DNA of 64,000 nucleotides. It comes from Trametes villosa (lineage: Eukaryota > Basidiomycota > Agaricomycetes > Polyporales > Polyporaceae). The notes below the pieces were generated by a model that was given only the letters and a program-made list of their open reading frames with translations, was not told the origin of the DNA and did not search any database. The stretch spans positions 1,550,001-1,614,000 of the forward strand of contig PUDQ02000033.1 in the NCBI GenBank assembly GCA_002964805.2. The letters are read 5' to 3'. The position numbers were made by a program, and so were the translations under genes. This document shows positions 35,769-45,802 of this stretch, piece by piece (the stretch's first letter is position 1; the number at the start of each line of letters is the position of its first letter).

Positions 35769-36526
35769 AGTTCGGGTTCCGCGCGGCGGTAGTCCCCCCT
35801 CCTCCCTCCCTCCTCCCTCCCCGTTCCTTCTTGTCCTCTACTCCCCGGTGCTTCATCCTTAAATCCGTTCACATCCTTACCTCCATGTTAACCCGCCGCC
35901 CCTTCCTTCCTTCCGCTACGCCGCCCCGGACCCGCTGTAGTCTAACGGCCGAAAATAATGACTCGCGCGTGTTGTCCGCCATCATGCTCCGATAGATCTA
36001 GTCGTCCCTGCTGCGTGTAATTCTACCTGTACCATCTCACGATATACCTGCAATGTCATGACGCAATTTCTTGGTTGTACATCGTCTTGCGCGTCCGCGC
36101 GGTTGCATGATGTTTTGGCGGTATCGGTGAATGATGCTGAGAAGAAAGTGCCACGAAGGTCTACACTGACAGCTCCTCCGTTTCGGGTGCCTACTTATCC
36201 GTGCCGTAGTGGGCACTACCCTTGCAGAGTCCGGCGGCTCCGAAGGCAGGACCTTTTATGATGAAAGGTAGCGGTTCACGCTATTTTGAGCTAGTCGGCC
36301 CTCTCCCTGACGCAGTTGCTGCCGGAGAGCCAATAACGTGGGTCTTGCCAATCCTGAATTGCTTATGACGAGCATGTACGGTCGGTCACGGGTCACTGGC
36401 ACTCATAGCATCTGGGAGGCGAGCACGGCCGGCGTGGTATTGAAATGGGATATACAGTAACAGAAAGCGGTTGCACCCATGCAATCATAGTATAAAAAGC
36501 GACATAAGAGTCAGGCAGGCAAGCAT

Positions 36527-36780
36527 GGTGGGGCCAGGAGTGGACGGCTTAGGCTCTGAAGCAGTGGCTGAGATACAATCCTGGATCAGCCAGGACTCGG
36601 AAGCAAATGAGATGACGGCCACGTACTGAGGTAGACAGCCAACCTCGCGTGCGCATCTGCGCAAGCCACATGAAGTGGTGGAGGGGTCGGCCAGGCGGGT
36701 GTGAGGCCAGGAGTGGGCGGCCTCATGCCTTGAACCGGCGGCTGACGTGCAGTGGTGGATCAGCGAGGGCAAAGCGGAGG
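36527..36780. repeat. two degenerate copies of a ~80-bp unit
   Basis: Copy 1 from about 36527 (GGCCAGGAGTGGACGGCTTA ... TGGATCAGCCAGGACTCGGA) and copy 2 from about 36701 (GGCCAGGAGTGGGCGGCCTC ... TGGATCAGCGAGGGCAAAGC) share the same order of blocks about 170 bp apart. Read on the minus strand both encode a C-x-SA-x-x-S pattern, but I see no gene around them. They may be remnants of a non-coding repeat. Confidence 0.5.
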
Positions 36781-37380
36781 AGTAGACTGCGACTTGAACG
36801 CACAATTGGAGCCAGCCAAAACCGCAAGCGCATCTGCGCAGTGATAAGTAGAGGAATGAGACTCGATAGCAGGTTGCCGTTCCCTAAGTAGCGGTAGCCA
36901 CGACTGTACATGTTCAGAGCCATCGTCAGTGACAGGCGAATAATAATGGAGCTATGAGCGGACGTACCGCCAGCGTCGTTAGTGGCTGCGGGTCGGTGTC
37001 CCAGATGCATCGAGCTGGGGAGACATCGTGATGCCCCGAGCCGTCGGTGACGGCGGCGGCACACGCCCAGTGACCAGGATGCCTACGGCGGCACGCTACT
37101 GGTGATAGACGGTGTCCCCAACTCGAGTGGCTTCCCTCCTGGGGAAGGGGCGGCTAGTTGAAGTATGGTCAGCGGACAGGAATATATGTCTGGGGGGTGG
37201 AGGCTTACTGCTAGCGCCCTCAACCACAAGTGGAGCATGCCCTTGGGACACGAGTCCGCCGGGAAGGCCTGAGAGCGGAGAAGGAGAGCGTAGAGAGCAA
37301 CCCTGCGAGAGCAATAGAAAGCAGATGCAAGCCGGAAGGGGGAGGCACTCGGCGGGAAGGAAGGGAAAGGGAATTTGAAA

Positions 37381-37443
37381 GTGCTCAGAGAGCACAGTCG
37401 GAAAGAGGAAGGGGGAAGAGTGCCTAGAGAGCACAATCTGGCG
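37381..37443. repeat. imperfect tandem repeat, ~39-bp period
   Basis: GTGCTCAGAGAGCACAGTCG at 37381 and GTGCCTAGAGAGCACAATCT at 37420, each followed by a purine-rich run. Short, local, non-coding. Confidence 0.5.
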
Positions 37444-37979
37444 GGGGGAAATCCTTTATAGCACTGTACGCCGCTGGCTGGCAGCGACACGATCGCCGCC
37501 AGCCTCGCATGCGAATAGGTGAGCCGAGCAGTGACGCCAGTTGGTTGACCTCCAGGTCTTCTCTAAACTCGGATGTTCTGGTTAGGTTTTGGCCTGCGCC
37601 GTCCCGCCGCCGTATATATTGCCACCATTTGAAAAGCGCGTAGTCTAGAGCTTAGCTGTACTATGAAGAAATGTAAGAGCATGGGCTGCGACAGGGTTTG
37701 GCATTGAGACGTTAGTAGCGCGAGGTATCCGGTCACATCATGTCGAGATGAGAGCCGCGGCGGTACTGAGGATAAGTTGGCTTGGTGAGCGATTCCGAAG
37801 TCATGCGGTCCGGTCATTTGCAAGCAGCAATACAAGAGAGTGGTGGGTGTAAGCACAAGGGACATACCATCCGCTACTACGCCCCTTACTAGGCGGGAGA
37901 TCTCGGACCATAGCCTGGGGTTAGGGTTATCGATGCAGAGGACGGCGAATTGGCGAGCGCCTATAACGCAGCGCCTCTC

Positions 37980-39180
37980 ATGAACACCCTTCGCCTTGCT
38001 CGACGTCTCCCGCTACCTAGGCCTGCCCTTCGCCACCGTGAGTTTCACAGTTCTCCGGCATGGCTCTCCGGACACAACAAGGTATGCTGGAAGATGAGCG
38101 CGTGTAGAGCAAACTCACGAAACGGCGTGCATAGTGGTCGAAGATCGAGAAGGCAAAGGGTGCCAATGACATGAAGCGGGGTATGCTGTATAGTAGGGCA
38201 TACAGGGTGCGTATCACCTCAAGCTGGATGAAGTGGCAGGTTGCTTACGCGCGACATACCTCAGGAGATCGCCCTTGCCGTACGCAGTACGAAGAATTCT
38301 GTCCCTTCACTCTAGGCGTATATGCTTAAGCCGCGTCCCTTGCAGGTGGAGGCAGCGCCGACCCGGACCAAAACAGTGCACTCGCCGCAGTGATCAAACG
38401 CTCGAAGTCACAGGGAGTGCCTAAGGAGAACATCGAGACCGCGCTCAAGAAGGTACGCTTGTTTGCAGCGCCACTACGTCTGGCAGGTCTGAGCTGTCGC
38501 AGATCTCCGGTGAAAATGGCAAGGGCGACACCCATCTCGTATTCGAGGTCATGGGGCCGAGCTCCATAGGTATCATTGTGTGAGTGCACCCTGGTGTATT
38601 CCACACAAGCGCATTCGCTGAACTCCTGAAGAGAATGCCTGTCGGATAACCCGAACCGCACCGTGAAGTTCCTCAACACCCTCTTGAAGGACTATGGGTA
38701 AGTGGAGATTTGTATGCGAGCACCGTGGCCTGCTGACGCCGAACAGAGCTCGAATGGCGGACGTGAAGTTCCTCTTCAAGCGAGAAGGGCGGGTTAGAGT
38801 TGCCCTCGAACCTGGAGAAGACCTCGAAGCGCGGTTTGAGCACCTAGTCGGCGTCGCTTTGGACGCTGATGCAGAAGACTTTGACCACGACGACCAGGAA
38901 GATGGCACTCGCTTCGTCGAGGTACGTTGTACTCCCTGTACGTGCCATCCATGTTCTCATATAGCTGCAGTTTAAATGCCCTCAAACATCACTACACAAG
39001 CTCACGTCCGCAGTGACTGCCCCAGGGGTATGCCGGGAACTGCTCAGCAGTGAGCTCGTATATGCGCCTCTGGAGCCACTAGAGGTCGACGACACATCCA
39101 ATGCGGAACTCGACAAACTTGTTGAGGCTATCGAAGACCTCGATGACACTCTGCGGGTCTGGACGGTGACCGACTCGTAG
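37980..39180 (+). CDS. TACO1: TACO1/YebC-family mitochondrial translational regulator
   Basis: Start 37980 (MNTLRLARRLPLPRPALR, then HREFHSSPAWLSGHNK) gives a classical mitochondrial presequence with an RxFxSS-type cleavage area, followed by the family opening WSKIEKAKGANDMKRGMLYS. Further exons give EIALAVRSGGSADPDQNSAL, AAVIKRSKSQGVPKENIETA, LVFEVMGPSSIGIIVECLSD and NPNRTVKFLNTLLKDYG, then RMADVKFLFKREGRVRVALE. The end is LDDTLRVWTVTDS with TAG at 39178-39180. Introns: GTATGC...CATAG, GTGCGT...CTCAG, GTACGA...TGCAG and others, all in frame. YebC/TACO1 proteins activate mitochondrial translation (COX1 in mammals) and may ease ribosome stalling. About 265 residues, normal length. It lies between two convergent sulfate permease genes without functional link. 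Confidence 0.9.
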
Positions 39181-39337
39181 ACGTCCACGACCTTCACGCG
39201 TTGCATCGTTGATTTCACAATTCATCATCCAACGCGATAGCATATACATCTAGGAACATTACAGTGGCATACATGGTCGTAATATTACATCTAGTCCTCA
39301 TGGATACATCTGCATCTCACGGTCCTACAACAAACGC

Positions 39338-42112
39338 TCAATCCTTGCTGGTCTCCACGAACGACGACGCGCGCGTGACGCCGCCCTCCGCCGCGCGCAC
39401 CGCGGTCGCGACGTCGAGGTGGAAGAACGGCGTCGAGGGCAGCATCATCGGCGCGCCGAGGTCGTCCACGGTGCCCTCGGACGACGAGCGCACGCTGACG
39501 GGCGAGACCTGGGTGTGCGCCTCGGGGTCGTCCATGCGCTCGTGCGAGGCCTTGGAGGGCCCGACGTGCTCGGGGTCCGCGATGTACTGGTCGTGATAGC
39601 GCGTGACGGGCGCGATCTCCTCGTGCATGCTCGTCGAGAGGTTGCCGGTGCCGAAGCCGCCTGCGACGAGCGCGCGGCGGATCCAGGGCGAGAGGATGGT
39701 GGCGAAGTGGAACTATTGCGCCGGTGTGTCAGTCAAGTCTGGACGGTAGGCCATACGGGCAAAAGGCGTACCTCTACCGGATGGTCCGCCCATCTCTCCA
39801 CCTCTGTCCGGGTGTCAATCAACGCCTGCACGCCGGTCGTATCTAGATGTGAGCTGCAAGACCATGTGAGTACATGAAGGCCGATCAATCGATGTAAGAA
39901 GGCTTACACCGCGGAGAAGTCAAGCACGACCGCATGCAGGAGCGGCTTCTCGGCGTTGTCCTCAGCCTCATTGTTCTTGCCTGGGTCGTTCCACGGGCGG
40001 TCGCCGGACTTGACCCCGGTCATGTCGCGCCCGCGGCGCGTGTGCTCCTTCGCGTAGTCCACGATCGCGTCGTTGACGAGCGACGAGTTCGGGTAGAGGA
40101 AGCTCTCCTCGAAGCGGTACACGACAACGCCTGGGCTCGGCGGGTACACCTTCACGTGCGGGTTCATGAGGTGCTTGTTCGGCGTGAGCGGGATGTACAC
40201 GTCGCGCGAGCTCGCCTCGCTCGTGTTGTGCAGCGTCACGCGCCCGAGGAAATGCCCGCGCGGGCGCGCGAGGCGGATGAGCAGCAGCGCGAGCGACGCC
40301 GCGACGGACGTGTAGATCCCGTCCTCGATCGTCGCGAACACGGTGACGAGCACGGAGGCGACCCAGATGACGAGCTCGACGGGCGACACGCGCCAGAAGG
40401 AGTACACCTGCTTCGGCGACGCGACGAGGTCCGCGACGGCGTGGATGATCACCGCGGAGAGCGCGGCGCTCGGGATCCAGAAGAAGGCGGGCGTGAGGCC
40501 GTAGAGCGCGACGATGACGACGACGGCGCTGAAGAGCCCGGACGCGGGCGAGCGCACGCCGGACTTGGACTGCAGCGCGGAGCGCGAGAAGGAGCCCGTC
40601 GCGGGGTACGCGCCGAAGAGCGTGCCGATGGTGTTGGTCACGCCGATGGCGATCAGCTCCTGGTTGGGGTCGATCTTGTAGCCGTTCACCCGGCCGAAAG
40701 CTGCAAGCGAGAGCGTCAGCGCGCACCGTATGCACGTCGTGCAGAAGGAGCTTACACTTCGAAATCGCAATGTGTTCCAAGAAAAGAATGATCGTAGCAA
40801 CGGGGAGCTCCCCAGCGAGTGCCTTCACAAGCTCAGGATCGATAGTGGGTTGTCCCAAGTGCTTGAAACCCCTCGGCACGTCCTGCAGGATCTTAATGGG
40901 GTATTTGCCGTTGGATCCCTTGCGGTGGCGCGTATACAACCAAGAAGCGATCGTCAACACGACGATGACGAACGCATTCCTAAAGACCGACAAGAAGAAG
41001 AACCATCGCGCTGCGGGATGTCAACGACGGCGATCAAGTCAGCGGAGCACACCACTGACCTCGGGAAGGGTAGCGCTTGGAGAGGCGGTCGCAAGCCCAT
41101 CGGATGGCGTACAACGAAAAGAGGCCAGTGATACCAAACGCAGCGTCGAGCTTGGTCCGTGGGAGCCCCTTCAAGGTATTGATAAATACCTTGTAGGTCG
41201 CCGCCCGCGTGCTGCAGATGGACAAGATTAGCCTCACACGACACGAGATGTGTGCTCTAGACGCACTCGAAGCCGCTGATACCCATCAGCCCGGGAAGCT
41301 GTCCGGACACGATGTTGAGGGCAGATCCTGTCATGAACCCGCTGACCGCAGGGGCCGGGATGAACTCGACGAGCCAGCCGAGGCGGAGCAGACCGATGCC
41401 GAGGACGATGAAGCCGCAGATGAAGGCGACCGTGGTAGCGATCTGCGGGCCCGCCCACATGTCCGGGTGGCTCTCGTTCACGTGTTTGATGATCTGCGCG
41501 ACGGTGAGGGACATGACGGCGACGGGACCGATGGAGACGTCCTTCGATGTGGCGAAAAACTGGGAATACCCGAAATGAAGTGTCAATGTCGGCAGAGAAG
41601 ATCGCGGCGAGTGCGGAGATCAGACTTACGCAGTAGACGAGAACTCCGACGAAAGACGAATACAGACCATACTCCGGAGGGAGCGTGGCGATCTGCGTCC
41701 TACGTGAGGTATGGCATTGAGATGGCCGGATATAAGACGTACCTGAGCATAGGACATGCTCTGGGGGACGAGGACGATGCCGACCGTGAGGCCGGCGATG
41801 ATGTCTCCACTGGCCCATCCGAGGTCTACACCGGGAGATCAATGCTGTACACCAACTGAACATGGAGCAACTTGTACGCACTGTAGCGGGTGATCCAGCC
41901 GAAGATCGGGAAGAGGCTCGTCATGTAGTCGACCGCCTGCGAAGAAGCATGATGAGCGCGGTCGCGGGAGAGCAGGAGCGACAGCAGTGACGTACGCGAC
42001 GGGCGGGGTCTTGGGCAAGCTTCTCAACCCAGTCCCGGGAGGAGATAACGGGGACGTCCTCGTCCGGGGACCCGATGATACGCCTGCATGTCCTCTTGAT
42101 TTTCGAGAGCAT
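39338..42112 (-). CDS. SulP-family sulfate permease, copy 2
   Basis: Start 42112 (MLSKIKRTCRRIIGSPDED), stop at 39338-39340 after FVETSKD. Segments in order: GDIIAGLTVGIVLVPQSMSY, ATLPPEYGLYSSFVGVLVYC, FATSKDVSIGPVAVMSLTVA, FIPAPAVSGFMTGSALNIVS, LDAAFGITGLFSLYAIRWA, SVFRNAFVIVVLTIASWLY, GVTNTIGTLFGAYPATGSFS, LTPAFFWIPSAALSAVIIHA. The STAS domain has VVVYRFEESFLYPNSSLVND, AVVLDFSAVSHLDTTGVQAL and IDTRTEVERWADHPVE. The intron inside FSAV|SHLD (GTAAGC...TTGCAG) occupies the same place as in copy 1, as does the one before FHFATILSPWIRRAL. Membrane and STAS parts are very similar to copy 1; N- and C-terminal tails differ. A TATA-like GATAAAAG lies about 55 nt upstream. It probably arose by inverted duplication. 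Confidence 0.92.
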
Positions 42113-43060
42113 GGCTGCGGTGAGGGGGAAGGAAGGGACGGGATCAGGCTTCGCTGTCGCCCCCGCTTTTATCTGCAGCTGAGTGAGGATCAGCGTAATG
42201 CGGGGCTTACGAGAGGGAACTGACCATCAGCGCAGTGCGCACCACGCGTGCGCACTGGATATGGCCCCGCCAGACGGTGCAGGGCCATGCGAAGGCGCGC
42301 CCGCGTATCGTGGGCCAGGGGCGCGGCCCAAACGAGTGAGGAGGCGTCGAATGCGGATGTGCGGAGTGCGCGGGGGCGTGTGTGAGAACGCTGGGGAGGC
42401 ATGCCGGGATCTGACAAACATACGCATCGCCCGCTAGCGCACACCGCCGCTGCGAATTGTCAGTGATGGGTGAGCCAAGCCTCAGCGGGCGAGGCCCGAG
42501 CGAATAACTGGCCGCCCATTCGTTCTCGCCGCCCAATATGGCAGGCGCTGTTGTTCTGGCAGTGCCACCGCGCAGACGCCCGCCGTCAGCTCGCGGCGTC
42601 CTCGACACCGGCTCCGGCTTTCGAAGATAGAACATCGGACCTCGCCCTCACCTTCCGCTCCGCGAGCTCAAAGCGTGTTGCAGGCATGACATCGCATCTA
42701 TCACAGACCTGTCGCTGCGACTGCCAGCTCTTATACGCACTCCGCTGCTGCGCATGCGTCAGTCGAGCATAATCCTTCATGCAAACCACTCACCTTCCGG
42801 CGGTTGAGAATCGTCGTACAAGGACTCCGTTCTAGAGTGCGTCAATTTCAAAGGTGAGATAGCTACACACGTCACCTATCGCGGCGACGTCCAAGAGGAC
42901 AGACCATCAGTGTTCTGCGATGAAGCGCGAGCAGCATGCGAGACGTCCGGGAGGGTTGCCGCAGAGATATATAGGATACAATATATGTGAGTGAGATCCG
43001 CTGTGTACATTGCCGAGAGAAAGATAGATAGGTCGAGACCCGGGCCACTTGGGGAGGCGC
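42113..43060. other. intergenic, no supported gene
   Basis: 948 bp between the sulfate permease 2 start and the stop of the NYN copy 2 gene, both on the minus strand. It includes the TATA-like GATAAAAG (minus strand, near 42166-42174). The frames at 42207-42635 and 42470-42772 have no protein-like features. Confidence 0.45.
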
Positions 43061-45167
43061 TCAACTTGAAAGAATAGATGGAGTGTCCGCGAGGTCACGG
43101 AACTCCGGCTTGAGCGAGATCCACGTGTAGCCCAGAACGCCTCCGAGAGAGACAACGCCAGCCTTTTCAGCGGCTGCGGAATACTCTTTGAACGAAGCCA
43201 CGCCAGATTTGGCATATATCTGGCGGGAAACTTGCAGTAGTCGCACGGCTACGGTGGTGCGCAGCGGAGCCTCGTTTCCCGACTTCCTCATTTCCTCTAG
43301 GATGTTAATTAGGGGTCGGAAATTCTCAGGAATAGACGAGTTTGATGGCAATGCCGGGGCGAGCGAGGTGTTGTTCGTTGGTTCCGTGGCGTTCTGCATG
43401 GGGAGGAGGGCTATGTTTGAGATGGCCGGTGACGGGACGGAAGGACCAGCTGTAAATGCTCCGGTAACCGCCCGCGGTTCGTGGAAGGGAAGTTCGGGCG
43501 ACCGGATGATGGATGGAATAGGGCCTCCTGTAACAGGGAGACCTGTAGGCCCAGGAGTCTCCCTTGAGGATATAGCGCCTCCCGAGCCTTGTGGAGGTGG
43601 AGGCGGTATTGACGGTGGTCGGGGCTCGCTCCGAGTCTGTACCCTCGTGAATGGCGCCTCAGAAGGGGTACGCGCTAAATGTGGCTGGAACCCCGAGCGC
43701 GGCGAGGCGACTACTGGCCCAGAGTCCTCTAGCGCTGCCAAGTTGTGGGGTAGAGGGCTCCCACCGGGATCCTTGACGTCGTCTGATCCATTCAGGGTGT
43801 CGCCCCCGCTCGAGGGGTAATCGAACGGAGGCAAAACGGAGGGACTTTCCTACAGAATATGGGAGAACCTATGAGCCTCCGCAGCGCTTGGGCTAGGCTG
43901 GAACTGGTAGATACACTTACGTCTTCTGCGGCTGCAGCCTTGACGTGCGGCGACGTTTCGAACGGGGCGGCCGCAGCAGCGCGAGGGGTCTCATGCTAAA
44001 CCACACAAGGAGTGGGAAGTTCGTCGAATATACATTACGCGATAGGACGGTTGGGGCCGTCAGCTATCGGAGCGAGGAGAAAGCCGCATGCTGTACGTAC
44101 CTGGCTGGGCGCAGGAGTGCCTCGGCTCATCTTCTCCTGCAGGTCCTCCATCACGTCCACGATGTCTGGTATCGGCTGCCGATCCAGTACTAGTGCCACC
44201 AGGGGATCCTCGCCTTCATCGTCCCCATCTCCGTTATAGAACGGGAAGGTACCCTGGCGCGCAGTCCCACGGTAGAACGTGCGATCCGTTGGGTCCGGAA
44301 CGCCAGCGCGCGAGGCGGCGTCAGCCGTGACCGCGGAGGTGGTCCTGAGGTGTCGCACTTGGAATGGTATAGCGCCATATGCCCCATTAGCCCCTTCTGG
44401 GCCCGCGCCTGCCGCCGGGGCAGACGCTACAGCTTTAAAGGACGGCCGACGGTTCGACTTCGAGGTGGCCGGCGGCAGCGCTCCCCCGAACGCCAGGGAC
44501 GCACGTCGGGGAGAGCGGTGCAGGGCGTCATCCGTAGGCGCCTGGTAATATGGCTCAGGCGCCGGAGGGCGGATACTCGTCCTGCGCATGATGTCCGCCT
44601 CCCAGTCGAGCACGGCGGACGCTTGAGACTTGAGGCTCCCGTGCGCAGTGTACGGAGCGACGACAACGACGCGGTATCTGCGCAGGCGCAGGACAGAGAC
44701 AGCGTAGACGAAGTCACGGTCGCCGGAGATGAGGACGATGGTGGCCGGGGCGGGGTTGTCGATTGCGTAGGTGAGCATGTCCACTGTTCGCTGCATGAGC
44801 AACTAGGGCTCGATAGGAGGACAGTGCAACACACCTATCATCATCTTGTCGGCAACATCCTTCCGCCCATTGTGGGGACAGTCGGTCAGGGAAACCCCGC
44901 ACGACTGCAGCTCCGACCGAAGACCAATTGACTTAGACGACGACTGTTCGGAAAGCTCCAAGTACGCCTTGAACAGCTTGACGCTGCCGTACTGATGCGC
45001 GACCTGGCGGATGTTGTTGACGACGTCGTACCCGGGTACATTACAGGGAGGCGTGCAATTCTCTGTAGCAGCGCCTTCAGACTCTGCGTCGTGCATTCCC
45101 ACGGAGACTACTAGGACGTACCGTAATCCCAGAAAATGGCGACGTGCTCGTCGAAGGAGCCTTTCAT
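43061..45167 (-). CDS. NYN-LOTUS putative RNase, copy 2
   Basis: Start 45167 (MKGSFDEHVAIFWDY), intron G|GTACGT...TACAG restoring DYENCTPP, then VVNNIRQVAHQYGSVKLFKA, YLELSEQSSSKSIGLRSEL, GVSLTDCPHNGRKDVADKMM. The second intron (GTGTGT...GAACAG) joins MMI to VDMLTYAIDNPAPATIVLIS, then GDRDFVYAVSVLRLRRYRVV. All acidic NYN residues are kept. A long disordered linker follows (STSKSNRRPSFKAVASAP-like, Pro-rich) with further introns near 44.09 and 43.92 kb. The OST-HTH/LOTUS domain is FRPLINILEEMRKSGNEAPL, RQIYAKSGVASFKEYSAAAE, VSLGGVLGYTWISLKPEF, ending SILSS at 43061. About 600 residues. Linker residues YYQAPTDDALHRSPRR are almost shared with copy 3, showing recent common origin. Confidence 0.85.
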
Positions 45168-45802
45168 AGTGCGTGTTCACGGGGAAAGACGGGGTGGCAG
45201 TTGGTGTCCAAGGAGCTCGCTGCTCTTAAGTCGCCCACGGGAGAGGGTACTTCTCATTGTATTGTACCGCATGTCAAGGGCATGGGCGGTGCGCCGAAGT
45301 GCCGACAATGACTCTGACAGGGCTGTATATGGCTTCCTTCTTCTTTTCGGAGCCTGGGGGTATGTTGAGGGCGTCTGTGCGGTACAAGGTTCGCGAAATG
45401 AAGAGCTCGCAGTGCAACAGACGGGTAACACGCGCAGAACGCGGCGTAAACACGAGAGGGAGCCCAGAGGGCGACTCCGAGGGGACGATGCGTTAGCGGT
45501 GGCTGATCGAACCTTACTTCATCGCTAAGATAAGATTAGATGGTCTCAAATGTAGTGACCTGTGGCCATTGGCAGCAGGTTCGGAAGAGGTCTACGCGTA
45601 CCAATATGTTGGTTGCAGAGTTGTATCAGTCACGATGAATAGACGACGGGGTGTGTTAATGTAATTGATGCACCATTATGGAGCGGCTGGATATGACAGA
45701 AATCAGAGGCGTTCTCGAGGTGAGTAGAATCTAAGCAAACAGCGACAAGGTGGACAGATACAGCACTCAGCTAACAAGAGCTACGACATACGGGAATTGA
45801 GG
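45168..45802. other. intergenic between tandem NYN genes
   Basis: 635 bp between the copy 3 stop and the copy 2 start. A + strand frame at 45136-45528 overlaps the copy 2 start and has no family features. It presumably holds the copy 2 promoter; GATAAGATTAGATG (45527-45540) recurs at 48211-48224 upstream of copy 3. Confidence 0.45.
45527..45540. repeat. shared 14-mer upstream of NYN copies 2 and 3
   Basis: GATAAGATTAGATG (within CTAAGATAAGATTAGATG) occurs at about 45527-45540 and again at about 48211-48224, in both cases 340-375 bp before the start codon of a minus-strand NYN gene. It is either a remnant of the duplicated promoter or a conserved regulatory site (it holds GATA motifs). Confidence 0.55.

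Larger units (their letters stand above)
35769..37979. other. intergenic with degenerate repeats
   Basis: About 2.2 kb after sulfate permease 1. It begins with CT-rich runs (35799-35823, CCTCC repeats). No supported gene is seen; the longest frames are a minus-strand one at 37083-37490 (135 codons, Pro/Ser/Leu-rich) and one at 36485-36805 that contains the repeat described separately. Confidence 0.45.

Noticed and set aside
35799..35823. CCTCC tandem runs after sulfate permease 1
   Set aside because: Simple CT-rich 3' UTR sequence common in fungal genomes.
39934..40791. 285-codon open frame antisense to sulfate permease 2
   Set aside because: Same artefact: low-complexity charged composition, fully inside SulP exons.
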